In this document: one piece after another, positions 38,640-49,285 of the stretch | How the letters are laid out: each line of letters starts with the position of its first letter | How positions within the stretch are numbered: the stretch's first letter is position 1 | Origin: Apostichopus japonicus | Taxonomy: Eukaryota > Echinodermata > Holothuroidea > Aspidochirotida > Stichopodidae | Assembly (NCBI RefSeq): GCF_037975245.1 | Contig: NC_092572.1 | Span: 3,075,501-3,139,500, forward strand | Length of the DNA: 64,000 nucleotides | Direction of reading: 5' to 3' | Program-made: the position numbers and the translations under genes | Notes under the pieces: generated by a model | Told to the model about the DNA's origin: nothing | The model's database searches: none | What the model saw: the letters and a program-made list of their open reading frames with translations, nothing else

Positions 38640-39288
38640 ATATAAGATATATAAGATATAAGAATCTTTATTGACCATGAAAGGAATTGGAGTTCACTCC
38701 ATCTCAGTATACATAAAACAGTCATAAATACATCAAAACATATGATTTATAATATATACATTTCTTAAGACAATAAAAAAAATCCATGTACTGGCATATA
38801 AAAAAGAAGAAAAACACTATTTCCTACAAAACTTGTTGGCAAGGCTAAGAATGGCCCTTGGCAAGAACGAACGTCTGTATCTTTCTGTCCGGCATCTGAT
38901 GACAATTGGCCTGCCAGTTTGACTGCTATACTCAACCTGATTTCCTAGAGGATGTTCCGACGACGTAATTGACATAATATTTCTTTTAGTTACCCTGACA
39001 AGCAGCTCATCTACTGATCTGAGATCATCAGACCGGCAAACTCGCCTCGCTTTTCTAACAAGTGTATTAATCTTAGCCATGTCTCTAGCGGTCGTATTGC
39101 CACCCCATGCAGCCAAGCAGAATGTAATAATGGTCTCGATGGCCACATTGTAGAACAAAGAAATGAGAGGTGCGTCTAGTCTGAATAAATTGAGCTTCCG
39201 TAGAAAGAACATACGTTGATTAGTTTTGGCCAGGACAGTGTTAACATGTTCACCCCACTCTAATTTATCAGTAAATAGTTTATACTGG
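38640..39288 (-). pseudogene. 5'-truncated LINE, C-terminal RT segment and 3' end
   Basis: On the minus strand, codons from 39288 to 38817 give the conserved end of CR1/L2/Jockey-type RT proteins: KLEWGEHVNTVLAKTNQRMF, then FYNVAIETIITFCLAAWGG, then RCRTERYRRSFLPRAI near the stop. The frame is intact for this part. After the stop comes a short 3' UTR ending in tandem ATATCTTAT units (38640-38665), as is usual for L2/CR1-like tails. Everything upstream of the last quarter of the RT protein is missing, the normal result of 5'-truncated insertion. Confidence 0.85.
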
Positions 39289-39331
39289 ACATATGATATT
39301 TACATTACATTTCAGACCTACAGTACACAAA
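39289..39331 (+). promoter_or_regulatory. possible 5' UTR splice acceptor before the start codon
   Basis: TTTACATTACATTTCAG ends at about 39315, 16 bases before the ATG. The first coding exon may therefore begin here with an upstream non-coding exon. The start context is ACACAAAATG. No promoter can be identified. Confidence 0.35.
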
Positions 39332-39380
39332 ATGTGGGATCATCTCAGAATGGCATGGGCAATATACTGGATTGTTATAG
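39332..39380 (+). CDS. Ig receptor exon 1: signal peptide
   Basis: The 49-nt segment starts at ATG and encodes MWDHLRMAWAIYWIVI plus one base, followed by the strong donor GTGAGT. Joined to exon 2 it gives a hydrophobic stretch ending SFVQAQ, a normal signal-peptide cleavage context. Ending in phase 1 matches the phase of the Ig exon 4.7 kb downstream. Exon 1 and exon 2 are separated by the LTR retrotransposon. The short open frame alone would not be noticed; the joined reading is what supports it. Confidence 0.75.
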
Positions 39381-39956
39381 GTGAGTGAAGTACTCTTTAA
39401 TGTATTGTGGACAGTATACAGTACAATAGTTTACTTATAACTGCTAGACATTTGATATTATTGTCTATAGATCCATGACCCCCATGAGTAACCATTATGT
39501 TTAGTTTACTTAAAAAATGGGGTGGTTTCAGTTTTGAGAGCAGTGTTTGATTTTGTGTGACTGTTGGATCATTGTTACACAATGTGGCAGTCATATCTAA
39601 TTAGGTTTTGATACAGTACTTATGCCTTGTTAGTGAACAACATTGTTGTGCAATATCTGTGTGCGTGATCAATATAATCAGATATTTTTTGGTGACAGTA
39701 GTTCACTTTGCTGTGCTTAAATGCTACAAAGAGGTAAATGGTCAAACTGTTGTGATCTAAGACTTTGCATGTGAAATTTAAATAACTCTGTACTTTTCCT
39801 GTAATGTGCAAACATTACTATTACAGTCTGTTCAGTCGTACAAAGCAACAGCTGTTTGTGGTTTTAGACAACAGTAGGTGTAAAAAAGACAAAGCTATTG
39901 TAGATTTTCTTAAAACAAGTATTTAAATTGAGATAAAAACTATACATGTTGCATAC
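39381..39956 (+). other. intron 1, left part
   Basis: Unique-looking intron sequence up to the LTR element. The block GTGAACAACATTGTTGTGCAATATCTGTGTG near 39632 (read in pieces) recurs near 44609 after exon 2, together with GATCAATATAATCAGATAT, so these are copies of the same intron sequence on either side of exon 2. Confidence 0.6.
39952..39956. other. target-site duplication of LTR element, left
   Basis: CATAC, repeated at 44001-44005 directly after the 3' LTR. Confidence 0.9.
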
Positions 39957-40140
39957 TGTGGTGTTATTGTATTATATTGTTAATCTTAGCTGTAGGTGTT
40001 TTTTACCTCTACGGCCTTCCATGTATTATTCTGCCTTATACGTGTTATATACTTGGGTTCGTTTTGCTGGTTGTGTTTTGTTGTTTAAAACCTCATTAAA
40101 GATGTAATCAAATGAATCAGTCGTCGTCATTAGTGCTACA
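39957..40140 (+). repeat. 5' LTR
   Basis: 184 bp, TGTGGTGTTATTG to TTAGTGCTACA. It carries a TTATATA-like word and CATTAAAG near its end, which may serve as promoter and poly-A signals. Confidence 0.92.
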
Positions 40141-40154
40141 ATTTAAACAACATA

Positions 40155-41040
40155 ATGGAGAGAGCTCTCAGACCAGAGAGACTAGAGACTGACCCAAATT
40201 CGAACAGTGCTTCGAAGGAGTGGGCTCACTGGATCAAAACATTTGAAAATTTTGTGCAAGTACTACCAACGCCTAGTACCGGTGAGATTGATAAACTTAG
40301 TATACTGACTAATTTCGTATCACCACGAATATACGAAACTATTTCAGAGTGCACTATCTACGGAGCTGCACTAAAGATCTTGAAGGAACTTTATTTGAAA
40401 CCAACAAGTGAAATATTTGCTAGACATAGGCTTGCTACGCGTAAACAAAATGCAGGGGAATCACTCAACGAGTATCTTCAGACACTTAAAGCATTAGCCA
40501 AAGAATGTGACTTTAAAGCGGTAACGGCAGAACAAAACCGAAATGAATATATTCGGGACTCGTTCATTAGTGGGTTGTACTCGCAAATTATTAGACAGCG
40601 GTTACTAGAAAATAAGAAATTAGATTTGCAGACAATGTTCGACCAAGCTAGGTCACTTGAGGCGGCTCAAAAGAATTCAGAATCTTACAGCTGTGGTTCA
40701 ACAATAGGTGCAGAAAACTCATCTGTAAGTGCAGCTGCCCGCGAAAGCAAGCAATCACAAGAATCACTTCGGGGAGCTAGTTTCGGCGCTCCTGGCAAGT
40801 GTTATTTCTGTGGCTACAAAAGACATCCTCGTTCAGAATGCCCTGCACGAGATGAGGACTGTAACAATTGTGGCAAAAAGGGTCATTTTTGGAAAATGTG
40901 CTGGTCATCGCAAAATGCTAACTCCCAAAGGACTTCTACAGCTTCAGCGTTGTTTGACAGACCAACAATTGCATCAGCTGGGACATCCCTGACTAGATCA
41001 ATGATAGAAATTAAGGTTAACGGTAAAATCGCTGTCTGGT
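40155..41040 (+). CDS. Gag of the LTR element (frame continues open to 41123)
   Basis: The frame starts MERALRPERLETDPNSNSAS and shows the Mag-type capsid region (KEWAHWIKTFENFVQVL; EIFARHRLATRKQNAGES; NEYIRDSFISGLYSQIIRQR). Two zinc knuckles of the form CX2CX4HX4C follow at residues of about 216-229 and 236-249, meant to bind the element's RNA. Gag itself looks intact. At about 41036 the reading frame stops matching and the protease appears in another frame, so the last part of this open frame is out-of-frame sequence. Whether that change is a natural frameshift or damage is not known; the other breaks suggest damage. Confidence 0.85.
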
Positions 41041-43708
41041 TGATAGTGGAAGTACCGATAGCTTCATACTTGTGGAGAAGCTCGGATTGTCCGCGAAGCG
41101 AGCAGAATTGTCAGTTCGTATGACAGCCACATCTTTTGAACAAAAGTCCTCTCAAAAGTCTGAAGTTTTAATCGAGCTAAATAGTCAGCAGTATCCAAAA
41201 ACACAGCTACATATTATGTCGGATCTCTGCGCCGATGTCCTGTTAGGACTAGATTTCCAAATAAAGCATGAACGCGTCATCTTGGAGTACGGTGGCGCAT
41301 TGCCTCCGTTGGTACTGTGTGCTTTTGCCGATGCTAAGCTGGACCAGCAGGGAAATGAACCTCTTGTCACTATGGAGGTTGACCCTGTTAAACCTTTTAC
41401 TAATCTGGCAGCTGATTGTAAACCCATTGCAACAAAGTCTCGACGATACAGCGCTGATGATAGATATTTCATAAGTAGCGAAGTCCAACGATTGCTAAAA
41501 GAAGGAATAATTGAGCCAAGTAACTCACCCTGGAGGGCCCAAGTGGTTGTAACGAAAAACGACAACCACAAGAAACGGCTGGTCATAGACTATTCGGAGA
41601 CAATAAATCGCTATACGCTGCCAGACAGCTACCACACCCACTGCCCCGCATTGATGACATTGTGAACAATATCGCCCGGTACAAAGTTTTCAGTACATGT
41701 ATTCGATCTGCGCAATGCTTACCACCAAATACCCTTACAGCCTGAGGATAGACTATATACTGCCTTTGAGGCTGATAGGGGCCTATACCAGTATACTAGG
41801 CTCCCATTCGGGATAACAAATGGAGTTCCCTGTTTCCAGAGAGAAATTGATAATTTTATCAAGGAAGAGGGCCTCGAGGCAACGTTTGCCTATCTAGATG
41901 ATGTAACAGTAGGAGGTGCAAATGAAGCCGAATTAGTACGAAACCAAGCGAAATTCCTGGATGCCGCTCGTCGAAAGAACATTACCTTTTAAGGAAAACA
42001 AAAGCGTTATCGCGACTAAGCAACTGAGTATCCTAGGGTATGTAATTGAAGATGGAGAATTGCGACCTGACCCCGAGCGGCTCCGCCCTTTGAAGGAACT
42101 GCCTATCCCCCAGAATTTGAAGGCCCTTCGACTTTGTATGGGAATGTTTGCTTATTACGCCCGCTGGATACCTAACTTTTCTTCCAAAGTTAAATCACTG
42201 ACTGAATCCCCCACATTTCCTTTGGGGGAGGAGGCTGTGAAAGCCTTTGATCGTCTGAAAGCAGACATTGAAAACTCTGTAGTAACGGCAATTGATGAAA
42301 CTATTCCTTTCGAAGTGGAAACAGATGCCTCAGGAGTAGCCATAGCAGCGACACTAAATCAAGCTGGACGGCCAGTCGCCTTTTTCTCCCGTCCGTTGAA
42401 TGGAGCTGAGAAGAATCACCCAGCAGTTGAGAAGGAAGCACTAGCTATCATTGAAGCAGTCAGCCATTGGTCATATTACCTAATTGGCAGGCGGTTTAAA
42501 CTGACGACTGACCAAAAGTCTGTCAGTTATGTATTTGACATTCAGCACAAGGGCAAGATAAAGAATGAGAAAATGAGGCGTTGGAGAATAGAACTTTCGT
42601 GTTTCACGTTTGATATCGTCTATCGCCCAGGAAGTGAAAACATTCCACCCGACACATTGACTAGAGCATTCTGTTCGGCAATTAGCATAGAAGACAACTT
42701 CGCTGAGCTTCACAATGCGTTGTGTCACCCAGGAGTTACTAGAATGTGGCACTTCATCAAATCGAAGAACCTTCCATTCGGGATAGAGGAAGTGAGGAAG
42801 ATGACAGCAGCTTGTAAGGTCTGTACAAAGCTTAAACCCAGATTTTACAAGCCTTGTAATTCACCCCTAGTCAAGGCTACTCAACCCTTTGAGAGGCTCA
42901 ACGTAGACTTTAAGGGACCACTGCCTAGCACCAATAGGAATATTTACTTTCTGACAGTAGTCGATGAGTTTTCAAGATTTCCGTTTATTTTCCCATGTTC
43001 CGATATGACGTCGTCAACAGTTATTGCTTGCCTCTGTCAGGTTTTCTCCCTATTCGGAACCCCAGCATACATCCACTCTGACAGGGGGCAGCATTCTTGA
43101 GTAAGGAACTTACTGAATTTCTTATGTTGAGGGGTGTGGCATGTAGTAGAACGACAAGCTATAACCCTCAAGGTAACGGTCAAACTGACAGGTACAATGG
43201 GATAGTTTGGAAAACAATAATGTTAGCCCTAGAAACAAGAGGACTACCTGCTAAGCACTGGCAGGAAGTCCTACCTGATGCCCTTCACTCAGTTCGATCC
43301 CTCGTGTGTACCACTACTGATCAAACACCACACGAGAGATTTTTGAAGTTCCACAGGAGATCCTCCTCTGGGGTCTCTGTCCCTTCTTGGCTTTGCTCGC
43401 CAGGTCCTGTGCTTGTTAAATATCATGTTCGTGCTCATAAAACGGATCCACTAGTCGATAAGGCTGAGCTCATTCAGGCTAACCCCCAGTATGCTCATGT
43501 CCGTTTTCAGGACGGCAGAGAATCGACAGTCTCACTTCGTCATCTAGCCCCTGTTGGTGTGGTAGAGAATAATGACCTCAGGGGAGGACCTAAGGGCGGA
43601 AATGGAACTGAACTTTTAGTTGATAGTAGGGATTTGACTGAGGAAGTCCCAAGTGTTGATAAAAAAGGCTCCCAGTGGGTTGTGAAGCTGAGGATAGTTT
43701 GGCTGTAA
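41041..43708 (+). pseudogene. Pol of the LTR element, broken in at least four further places
   Basis: Domains in order: aspartic protease with a D-S-G active site near 41041-41050; RT beginning with KEGIIEPSNSPWRAQVVV (about 41500), with the catalytic Y-L-D-D at 41891-41902; RNase H (FEVETDASGVAIAATLNQAG, about 42310); integrase H-H-C-C finger (HNALCHPG to ACKVCTKLKP, 42711-42840) and core (NVDFKGPLP near 42900, YIHSDRG near 43070); C-terminal domain to 43708. Frame breaks lie near 41635, 41695, 41990 and 43095. The usual catalytic glutamate of integrase is an aspartate here (QTDRYNG, about 43183). The copy cannot make a working polyprotein. Confidence 0.9.
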
Positions 43709-43816
43709 AAGAGACTTTAAGCATAAGGCGTTCAGCGAGGAAAGGTAAACCTCCTGATCGTTTGGACCTTAAACATGCTTCTATGTCGAACGTTGTCAAG
43801 TGTTTTCTGGTTTCTA

Positions 43817-44000
43817 TGTGGTGTTATTGTATTATATTGTTAATCTTAGCTGTAGGTGTTTTTGACCCTTACGGCCTTCCATGTATTATTCTGCCTCATA
43901 CGTGTTATATACTTGGGTTCATTTTGCTGGTTGTGTTTTGTTGTTTAAAACCTCATTAAAGGTGTAATCAAATGAATCAGTCGTCGTCATTAGTACTACA
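43817..44000 (+). repeat. 3' LTR
   Basis: 184 bp. It differs from the 5' LTR at seven positions, including the penultimate block AGTACTACA against AGTGCTACA. Confidence 0.92.
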
Positions 44001-44005
44001 CATAC
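44001..44005. other. target-site duplication of LTR element, right
   Basis: CATAC, identical to 39952-39956. Confidence 0.9.
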
Positions 44006-44089
44006 ATGTTAAAATATATATATTTTATCAACATGCTCATATAAGGTTATTAGTACGTTGTTTGATGTTGTTATTTCTCCATCATGCAG

Positions 44090-44422
44090 GGTCATTTGTT
44101 CAGGCACAGGAGTTCAGTACTACAGTTGTTAAGGAAGGGGAAGATGCAACAATAGAATGTGGGTTACAGACTAAAGTGGCAGAAGGTTACCTGAAATGGG
44201 AAACCATGACTAATGGTAGCCCTGTAGACTTAGCATATGATCTTAAAGGCGGACATACTGACTGCGATGACAGAATTATCAATTGTACTCTATACGCCAA
44301 TGGTAGTATCCAACTGGAGTCTGTTAGCAAGGAAGATGGTGCCAGATATTACCGTTGCCTTAGAGGAGATGCAGATGGGTACAACTATTATTCTGATCAC
44401 AGGCTCTTAGTTTTGTCCAAAG
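44090..44422 (+). CDS. Ig receptor exon 2: V-like immunoglobulin domain
   Basis: The 333-nt, phase 1 to phase 1 exon lies between TTATTTCTCCATCATGCAG and the donor GTTTGT. It completes the signal peptide (SFVQAQ) and encodes one Ig fold: Cys40 in ATIECG, Trp53 in YLKWE, and Cys106 in EDGARYYRCLRG. These are the canonical core residues. Two further cysteines (75 and 82; HTDCDDRIINC) could form a second disulfide. N-glycosylation sequons occur at N81 (NCT) and N87 (NGS). One Ig domain per phase-1 symmetric exon is the standard layout for animal Ig receptors. Confidence 0.88.
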
Positions 44423-45508
44423 GTTTGTAGCCACTGGTTGTTAAAATGATATGCATTCCACGATATCTACTAACAAACAGATGTCTAAATCTAGGACAGT
44501 TTTTCGATTTCGATTGAATGAATCATTCTTGCACACTGTGGCAGTCGAATTTGACTAGTTTGTAATACTGTAGTTATTATGTAGAGCCTCTCATTATTGC
44601 CCTGTTACTGAACAACATTGTTGTGCAATCTCTGTATGTGTGATCAATATAATTAGATATTTGCTGAGTAGTTCACTTTGAACTAAAGATTTGTGTATGC
44701 ATTTTATGATAAATACTCACAAACAGATGTCTAATATCTAGATAGCCCAAATCTTGTTTTATAATTTTGATAGGTTCTTGTCAATCTCATGAATCTCGTT
44801 CTCTATACAAGGATTTTGTAATGAGCTACAAAGCTGTGTTTTGGTTATTTGCCTAATGGAGGCAAGTTACCTATGCAGTTAAGTTGGCGTTTGTGTGTGT
44901 GTGTGTGTGTGTGATGCAATAGCTTTAAACACGATATCTCAAGATATTCTATGCAGTTCTCATATGTGGCATGTAGTTTCCATAACTGTTTTGGGTGGAG
45001 GTAAAGACCATTTGGGGTCAGCAGAAGGCAAACTGGAAAAATTTCAAAAATGCTGTATCTACAGTATAGAGCCTGGACATCAAAGGAGCTCATGCACATG
45101 TGGTAGAATAGCCCTAGAACTGTAGTGTGAAGTTTAGCACAATTTTGTGTATTTCAGAGTTCATTTAAGGTTATCATGGGTCAAAACTTGAAATCCTTGT
45201 AAACACAAATACACGATATCTCCAGATAGGAAAGATTACTGGCTCTCATATTTTTCTCTCTGTAAAGGTTTATAAACGCAAACCTTGTAAACATGATAAT
45301 GAAGATAGGTTACATCACATACAGTAGCTCATATTTGGCATGTGTCTTTCTTATAGTGAGTACAGGGACCCTATTTTGGGGATGGAGGTCAAAAGTCATT
45401 TGGGTTCAGCAGAGATTCAAATGGTCAAACTATCAAAGTACTTTATCTTGAGAACTATACCTATAAAAAGATCATGAATCCATGGTAGATGACCCAAATG
45501 ATTGTAAA
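44423..45508 (+). other. intron 2, left part
   Basis: It contains a GT microsatellite (44892-44913) and two units of a repeat with the words AAACACGATATCTC, a CTCATATKTGGCATGT block and GGAGGTCAAAAGTCATTTGGG (44900-45080 and 45180-45470). Related units occur in intron 6 and after 62640. Confidence 0.6.
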
Positions 45509-46740
45509 AGCCCAGTCACATCTCACCGGATTGCAATAACGGAGAGGGAACGAAGACAAAAAATGTCACTCCGTTGATGTACGTTAGTGTCCGTTTAGTC
45601 TGCGGTTCTCCTCCGTCCGTCTACGTTTCATTACCGGGACAGTCCGGTTTGTCCGGTGTCGATTTTGAACATGCACAAAACTTGGAACGGACATCCACCG
45701 AAAAATGTCTCCGTTATTTATTCGTTACTAATCCGTTAAGCTTCCGTTTTATCAGTTTCTCATGCGTTTTGTTCGTTCTGTATGCGTTTGGCATACTGTA
45801 TTTCTCCGTTCGTCTCTGGTTATTGCTATTGCTCACCGGTTCATTAACGGACAAAGAACGGAAGAAACGTAGAAGTACAGTATCTATACCGTATATTCGA
45901 CGGACGCTAACGTAGAAATAACGGAAGTGCAAAGGAATAGAACTGACAATGAACAGATAGGTAACGGACGTAACACGGAAGAAACGGAAGAACTCAGGCC
46001 AGGAAAGTATAACAGACGGACATAGAACGGAGATGCAGCGTACCTCCACCTTGTCCACTCCAAGCGTCCCACGCCTCATTCTGCTCCTATAACCTCTACC
46101 GTCAACACCTACATCATGTACCCTTCAGAAACTTGATTCAAGCTTCAGACCACAGTGTCAGCTTTACAAGCACAGATGCTTATCATTGAAGCCAACATCA
46201 AGACCAATGAACAAGTCAAGAAGAGAAGGAAGAGACGTGCTCGGCGTAAATGCTGGTCTAGGGCCTTGCTAGGTTCACAGAGAAGACAGCACTGTGGTCT
46301 TTATGACCAACTAATGCAGGAGCTGCGAATGGAAGACCAAAATCTTTTATCAACTTCATGAGGATGCCCCCTGATTTTGAGGCACTCCGGAGGCCCAGGT
46401 TTTAGACCGTTTCTTCTCCGTTGCTAGTCCGGTATGTCCGTTACTTTTCCGGTACTCCTACGTTTTGTATGTTCTTTATCCGTTAATTGTCCGTTGTAAA
46501 TTCGTTACTATCCGTTGGTGTTCGTTAGTTCGTTCGTTGTTATTCCGTTGTTCATCCGTTGTTCGTCCGTTGCTGTCCGTCCCTTGTACGTTTGTAATCC
46601 GTTTTCACCGTTGAACGTCCGGTACGTTGCAACCCCCAGATGCATGCGCGACAACTTTTGCCAACGGAAATAACCGGATGACTGTTTTTCGCGCGTACTC
46701 TTGTCCGTTCGTGCAATCCGGTGAGATGTGACTGGGCCTT
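45509..46740 (+). mobile_element. PIF/Harbinger deletion derivative
   Basis: The ends AAGCCCAGTCACATCTCACC and AGGCCCAGTCACATCTCACC (minus strand) are inverted and border a TAA on each side, as expected for PIF/Harbinger (3-bp TWA target). Both subterminal regions are packed with TCCGTT / AACGG words. Between them lies the start of a transposase (next entry). The rest of the transposase and the Myb-like partner gene are missing, so the copy is non-autonomous. Confidence 0.85.
46155..46361 (+). pseudogene. N-terminal fragment of a HARBI1-like transposase
   Basis: The frame carries RRKRRARRKCWSRALLGSQR and then QHCGLYDQLMQELRMEDQNL. This is the usual N-terminus of animal Harbinger transposases: a basic stretch, then R-x-x-x-G-x-Y-x-x-L-x-x-E-L-R. 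After DQNL the frame shifts; the expected continuation (FMRMPPDF) is present one frame over at about 46354-46378. Catalytic DDE residues are absent. Confidence 0.8.
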
Positions 46741-48280
46741 AAGTAAAATTGTTGGAACAATTTGGTAAAGGTGAAAGTCCATGTAGGGTTTGCATGCAGT
46801 TCTAAGTCAAACCCAACAAAATTTCTAAAGGTCAGGTCTCAATGGAGATGTGAAACTTATGCTGATTTGCCTTTCCCATACATACAGTAGTAGAACCACC
46901 TTGCTGTTTTAGGTGAAGGTCAAAGGTCAGCTTAGGTACATGCAGTATGAACTTCAGCCGGTTAGTGTGTAATCTAATCTTGTGCTGCATTTGCATTTGT
47001 TTTTAAAAGCAAGTAACAGCTTGGAGGAGTTTCCCTCTGGTTTTGTAATGGAGTTCTTTCCATCTCAGTAAAACAGAGAACCATGTGTGGAAATACAAGA
47101 GGCACAATATCTCAAAAAGAAATCTTCAGAGACATTATAATTCTTAAACTTGAGCTACCTGTACAGTACTATAATTGCATCATAGAAACTGCAATGCATT
47201 TTTGAGGACAATAGTGTACATGTGTATTTGTGGGTGACCGCATTTTACAATAACACTGCTCAGTGGATGTGTTACTGAAGTGATATGTACAATACTTTCA
47301 AGTTAATTTGCAATGCAATTTATACATTCTGCCTGGTGATGCTGTTTTGACAAATTTGATCTTGTTGGAGAATTGTCCAAGTGAGTAAATGAGGCCAAGG
47401 CCATTTCAGTTGCAAACAGAAGTAAGCAAAACTCTTTGAAAAGTTACTTTCAAAGGAATAGGATGAATGTTTCCGAAAAGCATCCCTGTAGTTATCAAGA
47501 TGGTATTAAAGTTAAGACCAACAATATTTAATATTAAGTTGGTTATTATCTGGTTCACACAGACAATATATATAGACTGGTTTTCTTTGATGGAATTTCA
47601 AGTATGTTCCATGATAGATATATAGTGTATAGTGTAAAGTCACTTTGTAGAAGTCAATGTAGTTTCAACTTTGGTAATGTTCTAGAACTTTAATAGAATA
47701 AAATGGCCCTTTCATGTCAGAGAAACAGAGAATAATCTGTGGAAACCTTGTAATCTCTTGATATCTTTAAAGGGGATCCCAACTTTTAGATATTAGATAC
47801 CTAAAAGATGCATCTAGTGACACATCAAACCCTCAATACATTATTGCATTGCTGGCTTTCTCTTATTTATGGAAATGAACTGTTTATGATTTAGCTGAGT
47901 GCCATGTCAAAAATAGAGTAATGCAGAGAAAACTTTCCTCACTTGCCTCTCTCCACTCAGGGGTTAAATGGGTACCTGTGAGGTACAGCAACTTGCCATT
48001 GGGCGGAGTATATCACTGCAGCTGACTGGAGGGATTGTCTCTGGGACAGGTTATCATTGACCACCCTTACACTAATTTCCAGTGGTAATATAACGTCTGG
48101 AAAGCGCTTTGAGACAGGCTATCAAGTGCTATGAAATATCAAATATTATATTACTAAAGATTTGTGCCTTTAATATGCCACATGTACTGTAGGTGTTAAC
48201 TTGTAGTTTGAAGCAAATCTGTGCAGATGTACAAGGTGGACACATCATGATATACTTTGGTTTTCTTTTCTTGCTCTTAG
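46741..48280 (+). other. intron 2, right part
   Basis: It holds a perfect direct repeat of AGGTCA with one-base spacing at 46917-46929. At 47350-47480 lies the first copy of the intron block (CTTGTTGGA...TTTCAGTT..AACAGAAGTAAG) that recurs before exons 4 and 5. No further exon was found. Confidence 0.55.
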
Positions 48281-48511
48281 AATCTCCATCAATTTCACAA
48301 TCACCTACCTCAGCGATAGCTTTCAAAGCAAGTAGGAAGGGCATCGTTCATAGGTATGGAGAACCGGTCTGTGAAGATGATGTGGATGGGAACCTCCCAG
48401 TAGTCTGCTATCCATCGTCTGGTATAATTGTAGACAGAGAATATGAGACTATTCAGTGTAATTGTACAGACTCAGATGGGCTGATGGACAATGTGACATT
48501 TCCTGTAACAA
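48281..48511 (+). CDS. Ig receptor exon 3: four-Cys module, copy 1
   Basis: The 231-nt, phase 1 to 1 exon lies between TTTTCTTGCTCTTAG and the donor GTTAGT. It encodes about 77 residues with the pattern C-x11-C-x16-C-x-C (core PVCEDDVDGNLPVVCYP, then TIQCNCTDSDG). Its first 28 residues (ESPSISQSPTSAIAFKASRK) differ from the later copies. Sequons NCT and NVT are present. There is no Trp, so this is not a standard Ig domain; a small disulfide-bonded beta module is possible. I do not recognise the family. Confidence 0.8.
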
Positions 48512-49039
48512 GTTAGTACCTTTTTGGTAGTGTTTTCAATGTAGAAACTGATATTCTAAATCTTTTGTAAAGTAACTGAGTACAAATAGAACATCCCTTG
48601 AAGTACAACAGCAGTAATGTTTGTCTTACTGGATATTATACTATGTTGAACTTGTTGGAATATTGTCAAAGTGAGCACATTAGGCTAAGGTCATTTCAGT
48701 TCAAACAGAAGTAAGCTAAAATCTTTGAAAAGTTACTTTTCCAAAGGGAATAGCTAGGGTTAAAGTTTCTGACAAACTTTCCTAAAATGAAAAATTTGGC
48801 AAGTTATGACAAACAACAGTATCTAACATGCGTTTTAATAGCATGAGTATGAGGGCAAGGCTCAAAGTCTAACTAGGAGTTTGGAGGTAATCTTTGATTT
48901 GTATTTATATATACTTAATTTCCAAAATTGGCAAATGAGTATATCAGGTAACTATGCAATATATATATATAACATATATTTATAGTGAAGTATATATAAG
49001 TATAACAATACTTTTTTTCCTGCTCTGTTGTTGCTTTAG
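48512..49039 (+). other. intron 3
   Basis: A 528-bp intron, part of a tandem duplication unit of about 760-790 bp comprising intron plus exon. It contains the empty paralogous site GAACATCCCTTGAAGTA (near 48590) that is occupied by a MITE in intron 4. Confidence 0.75.
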
Positions 49040-49285
49040 GGCAAATGTCTTCTCCCCCATCAATTGAAACACATCACATAGAGTCAGTAAGTTCCTATAA
49101 CATGGGTGAGAAGGGTGTGCTACATGGATACAATGCTCCAGTCTGTGAAGATGATGTGGATGGGAACCTCCCAGTAGTCTGCTATCCACCGCCTGGTGTA
49201 ATTGTAGACAGAGAATATGGGACTATTCAGTGTCATTGTACAGACACAGATGGGCTAATGGACAGTGTGACATTTCATGTAACAA
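49040..49285 (+). CDS. Ig receptor exon 4: four-Cys module, copy 2
   Basis: The 246-nt, phase 1 to 1 exon lies between TGTTGTTGCTTTAG and the donor GTTAGT. It begins QMSSPPSIETHHIESVSSYN and has the same C-x11-C-x16-C-x-C core. The sequon of the other copies is lost (CHCTDTDG instead of CNCTDSDG). Of 246 bases, 18 differ from exon 5; 11 of the 16 changed codons replace the amino acid. Confidence 0.85.

Larger units (their letters stand above)
39957..44000 (+). mobile_element. Ty3/Gypsy LTR retrotransposon, Mag/SURL-like, decayed
   Basis: The full-length element has 184-bp LTRs, a CATAC 5-bp target duplication, gag with two CCHC knuckles, then protease, RT, RNase H and integrase in the Ty3/Gypsy order. 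The LTRs differ at 7 of 184 positions by my count. At least five frame breaks disable the coding region. No clear primer-binding site follows the 5' LTR (ATTTAAACAACATA) and no obvious polypurine tract precedes the 3' LTR. The sequence style matches the Mag-clade elements common in sea urchins and nematodes. It sits in intron 1 of the Ig receptor gene, same strand. Confidence 0.93.

Noticed and set aside
45714..46079. 121-codon minus-strand frame
   Set aside because: It lies in the TCCGTT/AACGG subterminal repeats of the Harbinger derivative. The real coding remnant is on the plus strand downstream.
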